Positions 1-9,250 of a stretch of DNA of 64,000 bases are shown here, one piece after another. Under the pieces are notes generated by a model. The model saw nothing but the letters and a program-made list of their open reading frames with translations, did not search any database and was not told the DNA's origin. The position numbers and the translations under genes were made by a program. The DNA lies in assembly GCA_965371245.1 (NCBI GenBank), contig CBDUXT010000003.1, forward strand, positions 62,001 to 126,000, written 5' to 3'. Position 1 is the first letter of the stretch. The number at the start of each line of letters is the position of its first letter. Source of the stretch: CBDUXT01 sp965371245 (lineage in GTDB: Bacteria > Planctomycetota > Phycisphaerae > UBA1845).

Positions 1-656
1 AACAGGTCGCCGATGACCTCCGTACCCTCGCCGAGCATGCCTCGCACCGCCAGGCGCATGTCGCGGGCCGCTCGGGCAACCCGTTCGATCTCTTTGGTTA
101 GCTTCAGCGCGGGCAGATGGAGCATGACCGAAACGCGAATCCCCGTTCCCACGTTCGTGGGGCAGGCGGTCAAGTAGCCGAGCTGGCGGTCGAACGCGAA
201 GGGAAGGTGTTCGGCAAGCTGGTCATCAACGCGATCGATGTCTTCCCACAATGCACCGAGTTCCAAACCGCAGCGGAGCCCCTGGATGCGCAGATGGTCC
301 TCTTCATTGATCATCAGCGCCCGCCGTTCGTCCGGCGCGATCGCTACGCCGCGGCTGCCCTCGCCGGACGCGTGCTGCCGGCTCATCAGGTGGCGTTCCA
401 CCAGGATGTCTCGATCGATCTCGTCGGCTTCCTCGATGTCCACTATGATTGCGTCTTCGCCCACGGGCGTGGACGAAATCACGTCCACGATGCGGCGATG
501 AATCTCGGTGCGCTCCGTCGCACTGGCGGTCGAGAGAAAGGGATAGTCGGCCAGATTGCGCGCCAAGCGGATGCGGGAAGAAATGACCACATCGGACAAG
601 GACCCATCGCCTTTGAGCCATTCGCCCGTCGTTTGAGTCAGGTCGTCGATCGTCAT
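1..656 (-). CDS. mcsB: Protein arginine kinase McsB, 3' part beyond window
   Basis: Phosphagen-kinase-fold enzyme that phosphorylates arginine residues on proteins, which in Firmicutes marks them for ClpCP. The 218 visible codons give the N-terminal half: the block VISSRIRLARN near residues 24-34, RRALMINEEDHLRIQ near 100, and GYLTACPTNVGTGIRVSVML near 142-161, all typical of McsB. The C-terminal half lies before base 1. The ATG at 656 overlaps the mcsA stop as ATGA (653-656), so the two are translationally coupled. No clpC or ctsR is in view. The identification is firm; the role in this organism is inferred from the family. Confidence 0.93.
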   Translation of the reverse strand, partial: MTIDDLTQTTGEWLKGDGSLSDVVISSRIRLARNLADYPFLSTASATERTEIHRRIVDVISSTPVGEDAIIVDIEEADEIDRDILVERHLMSRQHASGEGSRGVAIAPDERRALMINEEDHLRIQGLRCGLELGALWEDIDRVDDQLAEHLPFAFDRQLGYLTACPTNVGTGIRVSVMLHLPALKLTKEIERVARAARDMRLAVRGMLGEGTEVIGDL

Positions 657-1141
657 TCGGATTCCATCTTGGTTATCCGGTCACGAACGCGCGCGGCGAG
701 CTCGTAGTCTTCCCCGCCGATGGCCTCCTCCAGCTCGCGGCGAAGCCGGCGCAGCCCGCCCAGCTTGCGGACCGACTGATCGACGTTGGCAGGCGATTTG
801 CCCGCGTGTTGGAGGGCACCCGCATGAGCACGCTGGATCAGCGGCTTGAGGACGCTCTGGAAAGCGACGTAGTCATGCGCACACCCGAGTTGTCCTTTGA
901 GCTGAAACTCGGTGAAGGTGATCCCGCATTGGGGGCAACTCAGGGTGTCCGTCGATCCCAGACCGGCCTTTTGCTTGATGAATTGTTGAAGGATTTCGTT
1001 GGTCGTCGCGTGCTGCTTCTGGATCACGCCTTCCTTCTCGGCGCAATCCTCGCACAGATGACGTTCTCGCTGTTCAGGAACCGTGTCGGTGATGTGGACG
1101 GTGGCTTTCGCCTCGTGACATCGCTGGCAAGGCATATTCAT
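653..1141 (-). CDS. mcsA: McsA, zinc-binding activator of McsB with UVR domain
   Basis: Small zinc protein that activates the McsB arginine kinase in Firmicutes. It shows CxxC pairs at C5/C8, C30/C33 and C69/C72. The fourth site reads GCAHDY (C87), without a second cysteine in the usual spacing, so His89 or Asp90 may be the ligand. A UVR coiled-coil motif fills the C-terminus (about 127-160, RRLRRELEEAIGGEDYELAA). I start at the ATG at 1141 because MNMPCQRCHE matches the family N-terminus; an in-frame ATG at 1177 would add 12 residues. It lies directly upstream of mcsB with a 4-bp overlap. Confidence 0.9.
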   Translation of the reverse strand: MNMPCQRCHEAKATVHITDTVPEQRERHLCEDCAEKEGVIQKQHATTNEILQQFIKQKAGLGSTDTLSCPQCGITFTEFQLKGQLGCAHDYVAFQSVLKPLIQRAHAGALQHAGKSPANVDQSVRKLGGLRRLRRELEEAIGGEDYELAARVRDRITKMESE

Positions 1142-1276
1142 CGATGCATCGTCCTGCTGGCCTCCCCCTACACCCAATTGATCTTAGGGATCCACCGTTT
1201 CATCGTCAATCCGCCCGTCGCTCCTACAGCAGTGATCCGCGTTGACCGGTTTTCCCAAGCAGGATAGCATCGAGGG

Positions 1277-2803
1277 ATGCTTGACTTCCACCCGAGCCGG
1301 AAGGACTTTGTCACCCTCAGCGGAACTGCCAGCGCGGTGCCGGTGTATGCGAGCTTGCTGAGCGACCAACTGACCCCGGTCTCTGCGTTCGAGCGGCTTG
1401 CGGTCGATGCCGAACACGCGTTTCTCCTTGAGAGCGTCGTCGGCGGCGAGAACATCGCGCGATACTCTTTCCTGGGCGCGTCTCCGATGGCCTTCGTGGA
1501 GTCGATGGGGCGCCGGACGGTTCTGACGGAGCCGGAGGGGCGGCGAACGATCGAGGACGTCGATCCGCTGGAGGTGCTGGAGACGCTCCTGGGAAAGTAC
1601 CACGCCGCCCATCCGGTCGAACTTCCGAGGTTCCTGGGCGGCGCGGTGGGGTACGCCGGATACGACATCGCTCGACGCTATGAATCGTCTTTGGGCGCTG
1701 CGCCGCCGGACCCTCGTGGACTTGCAGACCTTCAGTTCGGCATCTATGACCAGATGGTCATCTTCGACCACGTCCGCAAGCTCCTACACGTGGTTGCCCA
1801 CGGCCATCCGGAAGCCGCGGGTAGCGCGGACGCCGCCTACGAGCAGGCCTGCGAGGGGATCCGCGGGATTGTGGAACGGCTCGCCGACGTCCGGCCCGAT
1901 CCGATCAAGCCCTTGGTTGCCGACTCGGGCTCGAGCGCGACCTTTGAGGCCAACATGACGGCCAAGCGCTACGAGGCACACGTGGAGCGCTGCAAAGAGT
2001 ACATCCGCGCGGGCGACGTGTTCCAGGTCGTCATCTCCCAGCGGCTCTCCACGACCACGGCGGCTGCGCCGTTCGACGTGTATCGTGCCCTGCGTGTCAT
2101 CAACCCCTCACCCTTCATGTTCTTTGTCAAGTCGCCGTCTGTCACGCTGGTGGGCGCCTCTCCGGAGATCCTCTGTCGGCTCGAGGGTCGGACGGTCTCG
2201 ACAAGGCCGCTTGCCGGGACCCGGCCGCGCGGGCGAACCCCGGCGGAGGATCTCGGGCTTGAGAAGGAACTGCTCGCGGATCCCAAGGAGTGCGCCGAGC
2301 ACGTGATGCTGGTGGATCTCGGACGAAACGACCTGGGACGGGTGTGTGAGCCGGGAACCGTGTCGATCGACGATCTGATGTCGGTTGAGAGGTACAGCCA
2401 CGTCATGCACATTTGCAGCAACGTGACGGGAACCTTGATCGAAGGCAAGACCGCCTTTCATGCCCTACGCAGCGTCCTCCCCGTGGGCACGGTGAGTGGC
2501 GCCCCGAAGATACGGGCGATGCAGATCATCGATGAGCTGGAGACCGAATGCCGCGGACCCTACGCGGGAGCGGTCGGGTATATCGACTTTGCGGGGAACA
2601 TGGACACTTGCATCGCGCTTCGAACGCTGGTCATCACGCCGGAACCAGCGACCGGGCTGTGGCGTGTCGATGCGCAGGTGGGTGCGGGAATCGTGGCCGA
2701 TTCCGAGCCGGCACGGGAATACGAGGAAACCCTCAACAAAGCCCAGGGCATGCTTCGGGCGTTGCAGATCGCCAACGCATGGGCGTCCACGGGTCCGGCC
2801 TAG
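1277..2803 (+). CDS. trpE: Anthranilate synthase component I
   Basis: Converts chorismate plus ammonia or glutamine nitrogen to anthranilate, the first step of tryptophan synthesis. The 508 residues are full length. The N-terminal domain carries LLES (50-53), the tryptophan feedback-site signature. The chorismate-binding domain spans about 225-485, with DLGRND (347-352), GTVSGAPK (404-411) and VGAGIVADSEP (468-478). No trpG or other trp gene follows, so the glutaminase subunit must be encoded elsewhere. PabB was considered, but the LLES element and overall pattern favour TrpE. GAGGG lies just upstream of the ATG. Confidence 0.93.
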   Translation: MLDFHPSRKDFVTLSGTASAVPVYASLLSDQLTPVSAFERLAVDAEHAFLLESVVGGENIARYSFLGASPMAFVESMGRRTVLTEPEGRRTIEDVDPLEVLETLLGKYHAAHPVELPRFLGGAVGYAGYDIARRYESSLGAAPPDPRGLADLQFGIYDQMVIFDHVRKLLHVVAHGHPEAAGSADAAYEQACEGIRGIVERLADVRPDPIKPLVADSGSSATFEANMTAKRYEAHVERCKEYIRAGDVFQVVISQRLSTTTAAAPFDVYRALRVINPSPFMFFVKSPSVTLVGASPEILCRLEGRTVSTRPLAGTRPRGRTPAEDLGLEKELLADPKECAEHVMLVDLGRNDLGRVCEPGTVSIDDLMSVERYSHVMHICSNVTGTLIEGKTAFHALRSVLPVGTVSGAPKIRAMQIIDELETECRGPYAGAVGYIDFAGNMDTCIALRTLVITPEPATGLWRVDAQVGAGIVADSEPAREYEETLNKAQGMLRALQIANAWASTGPA

Positions 2804-2943
2804 GGAACCACGACCGGGCGGTCCTTTTGAACTTCGAAGCACGTTTGGGCTCTGGCGCGCTTCGGCTTACACCGCCCGGTCATGGTCGCTGGTCGGGGCT
2901 TGCTTGACCGCCCCCGGCGAATCGGGGAACCATCTCGAAATGT

Positions 2944-2972
2944 GGCGCACGGGCCTTGTGCGCCCGTGCGCC
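2944..2972. terminator. Perfect inverted repeat between convergent genes
   Basis: An 11-bp perfect stem (2944-2954 with 2962-2972) with a 7-base loop lies between the 3' ends of trpE and the minus-strand lipoprotein gene. There is no clear T-tract, so a terminator role for both sides is inferred from its position. Confidence 0.35.
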
Positions 2973-3039
2973 CACCGCTCGGAAAGCAGCGTCACACTTC
3001 GAGGCACGGCAGCCGGCTGCCCGGCGCATGCCATGGTTT

Positions 3040-3450
3040 CTACGGACGGTACGTGACGACCTGGGCGTTCGTGGCCGGCTCCTGCGTGAAGTCCACAACG
3101 ATGATGGCCGGGTCGTAGTGGGTCATCGTGCCGGCGATGGCATCGACGATGAATCCAGGCCACAGCGGCGGAATGAAGTTCAGAAAGGTTGCGGGATCGA
3201 TGCTCCGCTCTAGTTCGACGACGCGACGATCCGCATAACGCGAGATCTCGACGACGTAGCCTTTCTTCTTCGGGATCCTCAGCGTGACCGGTGTGGTGCC
3301 GGTCTGGCCACCGACCTTCACCTGCGCGCCGGGTGGATAGGAGTCGATCGTGATCGTCTGGCTGGTTCCCGAAAGAATCGTTGCGCAGCCGGTGCTCAGG
3401 ATGGCCGCAATGGACAGCAGTGACAACAGGGCGACAGTTCTTTTGCTCAT
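3040..3450 (-). CDS. Small lipoprotein with PEGA-like domain
   Basis: A 136-residue predicted lipoprotein. A lysine/arginine-started signal peptide runs to the lipobox LSTGC (Cys22). After it come ATILSGTSQTITIDSYPPGA and VKVGGQTGTTPVTLRIPKKK, the pattern of PEGA-type beta domains seen in envelope lipoproteins that begin CATILxGTxQ. The C-terminal part is rich in hydrophobic and proline residues (FLNFIPPLWPGFIVDAIAGT) and may pack against the membrane. Export and lipidation are inferred from the signal; no enzymatic function is indicated. It is transcribed alone, convergent with trpE. Confidence 0.75.
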   Translation of the reverse strand: MSKRTVALLSLLSIAAILSTGCATILSGTSQTITIDSYPPGAQVKVGGQTGTTPVTLRIPKKKGYVVEISRYADRRVVELERSIDPATFLNFIPPLWPGFIVDAIAGTMTHYDPAIIVVDFTQEPATNAQVVTYRP

Positions 3451-3758
3451 GGCTTGCTCCTTGCTGAAAGCCGATTCCGTGCGTACCCCGCGCTGCCCAT
3501 CGGGGCTGTCGGGTCGAACGATCCCGGTCCGCTCCGTGCCACGGGTCGGTCGTGCAGCCGCAGCCGCGACAGCCGACCGGTCCGCCTGGAGACGGGCGGG
3601 TTGTGTGGGTTGTTTCGGCGAGATGGACCCTTCACTTGTGCTGCGCGGGTCGGGCGGTGTCGCGCCCGCTCGGCGCTCCAGTGAGTATCCGGGGTGAAGG
3701 GAGTGGGCGTCGGGATGGTCTGATAACCATGGGTACTGGCGCCGGGAGCAGGGGGGTT
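3451..3758. other. Intergenic region, no gene seen
   Basis: About 300 bases between two minus-strand genes. Short open frames here have no start signal or recognisable similarity. The part next to 3450 presumably holds the lipoprotein promoter, but I see no clear -35/-10 pair. Confidence 0.5.
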
Positions 3759-4733
3759 CTAGTAACCGGCCAGTTCGACCAGGAACGTTTGGTACTCGTT
3801 TTCCAGCGTCGTCAGTGGTTGGGCGAAATAGCAGCGGAACGCGGCCGCGGCTGCGTCCGAGGGATCGTCGGCGGTCAGTCCCGCGGCCGAGACCTTGACC
3901 TGGAACGCCCCGGTGGCGATGTCGCTCAGCATGTTCCGGCAGCCCTCCGCGTAGTCCCCGTTGCCTCCGTGCAGCAGGAACGTTACCAGCGCCCAGGCCT
4001 GCGCATAGTAGACCTGCACCGTCTCGTGCCGCCGCCGCGTGAGGACCTCACCGGCGTTGGTTCGAATCAGTTCGCTGAAGGGCAGAAGCCGTCCTGTTTT
4101 CAGTGCATTGCGAAGGCTGTTGATGCGGAAGGTGTTGCGCTGCGGAGTGAAACGGACGGACTCACCGGCGTACTCCAATGCCTCGTGATAACAGGCGAGG
4201 CCCTCGTTGAGCCACGCCGGGATCGGCGCCGCGAACCGGCTGTGAGCGTACTGATGCCAGCCCTCGTGGGCCAGCGTGGCGAGCGTGGCCGCGCGGGTGG
4301 CATAAAAGGTCACCGCCGTGTCACCCTCGGTGAAGCCGCCCGTGCGGATGCGTCTCAACGTTGCGTAACGATCAGGGTAGAACGTCCCCGTGAACTGTGC
4401 CCATTCGGCTCGCGTAGCGAACACGTACGTGGTCAGCCTGGTGTTCGCCGGAGCCGGAGCGGGCGCCACGGACTCGAAACGGCGCAGCATCGCTTCCAGG
4501 AAGCCGGACAGGGCGTTCTCGAACTCGACGTCGGTCAAGGTGGAATGGACTTCAAAATGCTGCGTGGTCAACGTGCGACCCACGAGTCCGGTCTCGGACC
4601 ATGGCGTCACGAGCGGGCGAGGCTCGACCCGGGCTCCGGGGTTTCGCTCGCCCAGGGCGCAACCGCCGCAAAAGAGCGCCGGCGCCATGACGCTTAGTCG
4701 GACGCAACGGGCGGGTCGTCGTGTTCGACGCAT
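3759..4733 (-). CDS. Exported HExxH metallopeptidase (peptidase MA / DUF1570-like)
   Basis: A 324-residue protein with an Arg-rich N-terminus, a hydrophobic segment and a cysteine pair CGGC near residues 22-25, so export, possibly as a lipoprotein, is likely. The zinc-protease signature HEGWH is at 156-160 and a third ligand, Glu177 in WLNEGLA, sits 17 residues later. This is the gluzincin arrangement of the peptidase-MA/DUF1570 families common in Planctomycetota. The true start is the ATG at 4733; the open frame continues about 2 kb further upstream only as an antisense shadow of trxB and gspE. Divergent from trxB across a 216-bp spacer. Substrate unknown. Confidence 0.8.
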   Translation of the reverse strand: MRRTRRPARCVRLSVMAPALFCGGCALGERNPGARVEPRPLVTPWSETGLVGRTLTTQHFEVHSTLTDVEFENALSGFLEAMLRRFESVAPAPAPANTRLTTYVFATRAEWAQFTGTFYPDRYATLRRIRTGGFTEGDTAVTFYATRAATLATLAHEGWHQYAHSRFAAPIPAWLNEGLACYHEALEYAGESVRFTPQRNTFRINSLRNALKTGRLLPFSELIRTNAGEVLTRRRHETVQVYYAQAWALVTFLLHGGNGDYAEGCRNMLSDIATGAFQVKVSAAGLTADDPSDAAAAAFRCYFAQPLTTLENEYQTFLVELAGY

Positions 4734-4949
4734 GCTTACGCTCAGCCGGGTTGATGGTGCCTGAACGCAGACACGAGCCCACGCCATGGGGAGAGGTCGG
4801 ACAAGAGCGTAGACGCCCCCGTCCGCGCGGTCAATCGTCTGCGTCGCGTGGACGGGCGCACCTCTGGAGACTAGGATGCGGGTTCGTTCGACGGGGAATG
4901 GCGCCAGAGCGGGCGATCCGAGCCACACAAGCAGGAGAGCAAGGACACC

Positions 4950-5990
4950 ATGCCGCAACACGACAAGGTCGAGAACATCATCATCGTCGGTTCCGGTCCG
5001 GCGGGCTGGACGGCGGCCATTTACGCCGCCCGGGCGAATCTCAGCCCCCTCGTGTTTGCCGGTCGCCCCAAGACCGTTCCGACGACGGTATTGCCCGGCG
5101 GGCAGCTTATGCTTACCACCGAGGTTGAGAATTACCCAGGGTTCCCGGAGGGCGTGACGGGGCCGACCATGATGTCCTACTTCGAGCGGCAGGCCGTCCG
5201 GTTCGACACACGGATCGTGACCGACAAGGGATTCAGCCCCGACGTCTCCGACCCGGACGACGGGCACAGCTACACCTATCACGATTGCAAACGGGTGGAC
5301 TGCTCGAAGCATCCGTTCCTGGTGATCGGCGAAGACGACACGGAGTATCGCGCGCACAGCGTCATCATTGCCACGGGCGCGACGGCCAACTGGCTGGGGC
5401 TGGAAAACGAAATGCGGCTCGCCCAAAGCGGCGGCGGGGTCAGCGCCTGCGCCGTCTGCGACGGGGCGCTTCCCGTTTTCCGTGACAAGGTGTTGGCGGT
5501 GGTGGGGGGCGGCGACTCGGCCGTTGAGGAGGCGAGCTACTTGACCAAGTTCGCCTCGAAGGTCTGCATGATCCACCGGCGGGACGAACTCCGCGCGTCG
5601 AAGATCATGGCCCAGCGGGCGATGGAGAACCCGAAGATCGAACTTCTCTGGAACAAGGTGGTCATCGACGTGCTGGGTGATGACATGATCACCGGCGTGC
5701 AGCTCAAGGACACCAAGAGCGGCGAGACCTCGACATTGGAAGTGGGCGGGCTGTTCGCCGCCATCGGGCACACGCCGGCCACGGCGTTTCTGGAAGGGCA
5801 GTTGGAACTCGACGAGAAAGAGTACATCAAACTCGCCGACCCATACCGCTCGACGACCAGCGTCGAGGGCGTGTTCGCCGCGGGCGACTGCGTGGACAGC
5901 GTCTACCGCCAGGCGATCACGGCCGCCGGCATGGGGTGCAAGGCCGCGATCGACGCGGAACGCTGGCTGACGGAACAGGGCATGGCGTGA
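4950..5990 (+). CDS. trxB: Thioredoxin reductase
   Basis: FAD/NADPH enzyme that reduces thioredoxin. The FAD motif GSGPAG is at 14-19, the redox-active CAVC at 167-170, the NADPH motif GGGDSA at 187-192 with HRRDEL near 209, and the C-terminal FAD motif GVFAAGDC near 307-314. Its 346 residues are longer than the usual ~315. The extra length includes an insertion around 96-121 that carries two additional cysteines (C113, C118) in SYTYHDCKRVDCSKHP. AAGGA lies 6 bases before the ATG. The function is firm; the role of the insertion is unknown. Confidence 0.93.
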   Translation: MPQHDKVENIIIVGSGPAGWTAAIYAARANLSPLVFAGRPKTVPTTVLPGGQLMLTTEVENYPGFPEGVTGPTMMSYFERQAVRFDTRIVTDKGFSPDVSDPDDGHSYTYHDCKRVDCSKHPFLVIGEDDTEYRAHSVIIATGATANWLGLENEMRLAQSGGGVSACAVCDGALPVFRDKVLAVVGGGDSAVEEASYLTKFASKVCMIHRRDELRASKIMAQRAMENPKIELLWNKVVIDVLGDDMITGVQLKDTKSGETSTLEVGGLFAAIGHTPATAFLEGQLELDEKEYIKLADPYRSTTSVEGVFAAGDCVDSVYRQAITAAGMGCKAAIDAERWLTEQGMA

Positions 5991-6068
5991 GACCGCTTCG
6001 CATACCCGACGGATTGAGCGAAACGGAATGGCATGTTGTGACGCGCATGTGCGTCTTCGAGTGACAGC

Positions 6069-7745
6069 ATGATCGCAGCGGCCGCGGCGGAACATCCGAT
6101 CGTTACGCGCCTTCTCGCTGAGGGGGTGTTGATGCCCGTGGGGCTTGTCGCGATGCGGCGCGAGTCCGAGTTGACGGGCATGCCGCTGGTCGAGGTGTTG
6201 CTGGCCCACGATCTGATCAGCGAGGCCGACGTCGGGAAACTCTACGCCGAGATGTCCGGGCTGCGGTTTCTCGACCTGTCCCGTCGTCCGCCGACGCACG
6301 GCTGGGTGCTGACCCTTCCGGAAAACATCGCCCGTCGCAAGGACTGCCTGATTTTCGGGGAGGTATCCGGGCAGTTGGTGGCGGTGGTCGGCGACCCGAT
6401 GGACTCCACGGTTCGCGCGGCGGTCGAAGCTCGTTACGAGCGGCCCATCCAGTACGTGGTCAGCCCGCGCTTTCAGATTCGCGAGGCGATCGAGAACATC
6501 TACGGCAATGCCCGAGCGCAGGGCGCGCGTATTCAAACGGAAACCCCGGGCAGCCACGCGGCCACCGTCGCGACATCGACCGGGCTGGACATGGTCGAGC
6601 AGTTCGACAGCATCGTCGATGAGGCCGTCGATCGCCGTGCCAGTGACATCCATGTCGAGCCCGAGGACGACCGTGTTCGCATTCGGCTGCGCATCGACGG
6701 GCGCATGATCGAGGCGCGGGCGTATCCGCTCGATGCGGCCGCGTCGCTCGTCTCGCGCATCAAGGTGCTCACGGAACTCGACATCACCGAACGGCGCAAG
6801 CCGCAGGACGGGCGCTTCACGCGGCGCAGCTTCGATCAGGACATCGACGTCCGTGTGGCGGTGATTCCCACGGCCCGCGGCGAGCGTGTCACCTTGCGGC
6901 TCTTGTCGCAGGACGTTTCACGTCTGACGCTCGAGCACCTGGGCATGGGCATGGAACTCGGGCAGGCGGTCGATCGGCTCATCCACCGAACCCACGGCAT
7001 CATTCTGCTGACCGGGCCGACCGGCAGTGGCAAGACCACGACACTCTATGCCGCGCTGCAACGCATCAACAGCATCGACAAACACATCATCACCATCGAA
7101 GATCCGGTCGAGTACAAGATTCCGGGGATCAACCAGGTAGCGGTGGATAGCGAGTACGGCGTGTCCTTTGCCATGGCCCTTCGCAGCATTCTGCGACACG
7201 ACCCGGACGTCATCATGGTCGGCGAGATCCGCGACGAGGAAACCGCCCACCTCGCGCTCGAGGCTTCTTTGACGGGTCACCTGGTGCTCGCCACGCTTCA
7301 CACGAACTCGGCCGTCGGTGCCGTTACGCGGTTACTCGACATGGGCTGCGAAGCCTATCTGGTCGCCAGCGCGCTGATCGGGGTGATGGCCCAGCGACTG
7401 GTCCGCAAGATCTGCACGAACTGCAAGCGCGCCTATGAGCCCGGCGCGGCCGAACGGAAGATCATGGGCATCCCGGAGAGTCGGACCGAGGTGGAGGTCT
7501 TCCGCGGCGCCGGCTGCTCGCGATGCCTGCGCAGCGGATACTACGACCGCGTCGGCATTTTCGAGTTCGTGCCCTTCGACACGGGTCTGTCGCAGCTCGT
7601 CATGGAAAAAGCGACGCTCGACGTACTCGAAGCGTACGCCGTCGAGCACGGGGCCATCACCCTACGCGACGACGCGGCCACCAAGGTGCGTGACGGGCTT
7701 ACGACACTGGAAGAGGCCATCCGCGTCACCGCCCACATGGAGTGA
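6069..7745 (+). CDS. GspE/PilB-family type II secretion or pilus assembly ATPase
   Basis: A hexameric cytoplasmic ATPase that drives pseudopilus or type IV pilus assembly. It has an N-terminal MshEN-like domain (about 20-140), then the ATPase core: ASDIHVEP (191-198), Walker A GPTGSGKT (316-323), an Asp box ITIEDPVEY (341-349), Walker B VIMVGEIRDE (381-390) and a His box near 404-411. A zinc-binding pair of CxxC (C449/C452 and C483/C486) is typical of GspE/PilB. It stands alone, without gspF/pilC or pseudopilin genes nearby, so I do not choose between GspE and PilB. The start at 6069 gives full family length (558 residues). Confidence 0.9.
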   Translation: MIAAAAAEHPIVTRLLAEGVLMPVGLVAMRRESELTGMPLVEVLLAHDLISEADVGKLYAEMSGLRFLDLSRRPPTHGWVLTLPENIARRKDCLIFGEVSGQLVAVVGDPMDSTVRAAVEARYERPIQYVVSPRFQIREAIENIYGNARAQGARIQTETPGSHAATVATSTGLDMVEQFDSIVDEAVDRRASDIHVEPEDDRVRIRLRIDGRMIEARAYPLDAAASLVSRIKVLTELDITERRKPQDGRFTRRSFDQDIDVRVAVIPTARGERVTLRLLSQDVSRLTLEHLGMGMELGQAVDRLIHRTHGIILLTGPTGSGKTTTLYAALQRINSIDKHIITIEDPVEYKIPGINQVAVDSEYGVSFAMALRSILRHDPDVIMVGEIRDEETAHLALEASLTGHLVLATLHTNSAVGAVTRLLDMGCEAYLVASALIGVMAQRLVRKICTNCKRAYEPGAAERKIMGIPESRTEVEVFRGAGCSRCLRSGYYDRVGIFEFVPFDTGLSQLVMEKATLDVLEAYAVEHGAITLRDDAATKVRDGLTTLEEAIRVTAHME

Positions 7746-8029
7746 ATCACATCCCTCACCCCCGAGCCGCGGGCTCCAGCCCGCGCGGACGCTGGTTCTC
7801 CCGCGGACAAACGAACATCGACCCGGCCGACCGGGCTCTCTTTTCGAGCCGCGACCGTGAGAGAGCGAACCCAGGGCCGGTTGGCCCATCCATCGCGTGG
7901 CGATGGGTGGGGTCACGATGATCGAGTGTCGAAGGCCTTAGGTCTGCCCAAGCATCGCGATCCCACCCTTCGCTTTCGCAAAGGATGGGCCACCCGTCTG
8001 AGTCGATGACTCGACCCACACGGCTCGAT
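7746..8029. repeat. Repeat-filled spacer after the secretion ATPase gene
   Basis: No gene seen. It holds a REP-1 palindrome (7763-7790), one arm of the GAGCCGCGACCGTGAG element (7846-7867), and two imperfect inverted repeats containing gggccaccc/gggtggccc-like ends (about 7870-7917 and 7960-7996). Each type recurs elsewhere in the window. Confidence 0.6.
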
Positions 8030-8058
8030 TTGACACGTCGCACAAGCACGAGTTAAGC
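8030..8058 (+). promoter_or_regulatory. Candidate sigma-70 promoter of the Cys-rich lipoprotein gene
   Basis: A perfect TTGACA (8030-8035) is followed after 17 bases by the weak -10 TTAAGC (8053-8058), about 47 bases before the chosen ATG. GGAG lies about 7 bases before that ATG. The -35 is strong and the -10 poor, so this is tentative. Confidence 0.4.
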
Positions 8059-8104
8059 TGCAGTGGAGCTAAGTCAGAAGAACTTCAGTCGAGAGGAGTC
8101 TGAG

Positions 8105-9004
8105 ATGTTGAAACGAGAGTGCTGCCCAAAACGCGAGATTCTGTTGCTAACGGTCGTGGCATCAGCCTTGATTTTCCTAACAGGCTGCCCCCTGAACATT
8201 TTCGTCAATTCGTGTGACGACGGAAATTTCTGCAACGGCACCGAAACTCTCGTTGATGGATCGTGCCAGCCAGGAACGGCGGTCAGTTGCGACGATGGCG
8301 TCGATTGTACGGTTGACTCCTGCAACGAGAGCACGGGCTCATGCGACAATATCGCCAACGATTCCACCTGTGACAACGGGATGTTCTGTGACGGAAATGA
8401 GACTTGCGACCCGATTCTTGACTGCCAGATGGGCTCACCACCGAGCTGCGACGATGGCGTGGTATGTACCGAAGATTCCTGCAACGCCGAGACAGACTCT
8501 TGTGACAATACAGTTCAAGACAACAGCGTAACCACGGTCGTGACGTTCGATGCCATCGATGCTTCAGGTGGCCCCGTCGAAGTTGGCGACGTTTTTCAAG
8601 CGGACGGGGTACTGTTTGAAAACCTGTGGGTGAGAGATATCTCCGACGACCCGTTTCACCTCACAGGGGCGGGAAGCGGAGTTTCCACACTTCCAACGGC
8701 TGCCGGTTTGAACGACGAGCCACCCTCTGTACTGATGGCGACGGTCCGATTCGTCGACCCCTCCACGGGACTGCCAGCTGGCACTGGGTCGATCGAATTC
8801 GACGCCTTCGATACCGAAGTCGGAACTACCCTTGTTACGGTTTCCGCGTTCGGCATGAACGGATTGCTCCTGTACGAAGAGACGTTTGTGACACCACCCG
8901 CTCAAAGGCTTCACGTAGTCATACCCGTGTCTTGTGTAGGCCGCATCGAATTGTCTACAGACACTGACGGAGCAGATCTAGATAATCTTCAGTGGAACCG
9001 GTAA
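8105..9004 (+). CDS. Cys-rich repeat lipoprotein, hypothetical
   Basis: A 299-residue predicted lipoprotein with lipobox FLTGC (Cys28). Two copies of a Cys/Asp/Gly-rich repeat follow (about 37-82 and 87-132), each carrying CDDG or CDNG, FCxGxET and CTxDSCN elements, the kind of motif found in surface proteins of Myxococcota and Planctomycetota. The rest (about 135-299) looks like an all-beta domain (VVTFDAIDASGGPVEVGDVF onward). The ATG at 8105 is preferred over one at 8063 because GGAG precedes it and the signal peptide then has normal length. Composition is less GC-rich than the neighbours. Likely a surface lipoprotein; function unknown. Confidence 0.7.
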   Translation: MLKRECCPKREILLLTVVASALIFLTGCPLNIFVNSCDDGNFCNGTETLVDGSCQPGTAVSCDDGVDCTVDSCNESTGSCDNIANDSTCDNGMFCDGNETCDPILDCQMGSPPSCDDGVVCTEDSCNAETDSCDNTVQDNSVTTVVTFDAIDASGGPVEVGDVFQADGVLFENLWVRDISDDPFHLTGAGSGVSTLPTAAGLNDEPPSVLMATVRFVDPSTGLPAGTGSIEFDAFDTEVGTTLVTVSAFGMNGLLLYEETFVTPPAQRLHVVIPVSCVGRIELSTDTDGADLDNLQWNR

Positions 9005-9250
9005 CAGTCACGTCCGTGCCCACCGTTGTTATTGCCGCTTGATACGAAGCATGCTCTTTCGGGCCTAAGTGTCAGGAAGGGAGTTACAGGAAACGCGTTG
9101 AGACGCTGGCATCCTACCAGTGACTTACGCCCGCGTCGCGTTCTCTTGCGGTGAAGTATCGGCTCATCTTACTGACCAGCTTCTGGGGCGTACGCCCGAG
9201 CCAGTTAGGGCAGGATCTTGAGTTTCGTACGTGGCTAGTCGGCGCGAACG

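Noticed and set aside
4734..6653. Long minus-strand frame continuing the peptidase gene across trxB and gspE (964 codons in total)
   Set aside because: It is antisense to two certain genes, is rich in His, Arg and Asp as expected for an antisense frame in GC-rich DNA, and only its last 324 codons match a family.
9005..9250. Possible RNA gene in the gap after the Cys-rich lipoprotein gene
   Set aside because: No cloverleaf, no strong hairpin, no promoter-terminator pair that I can see.
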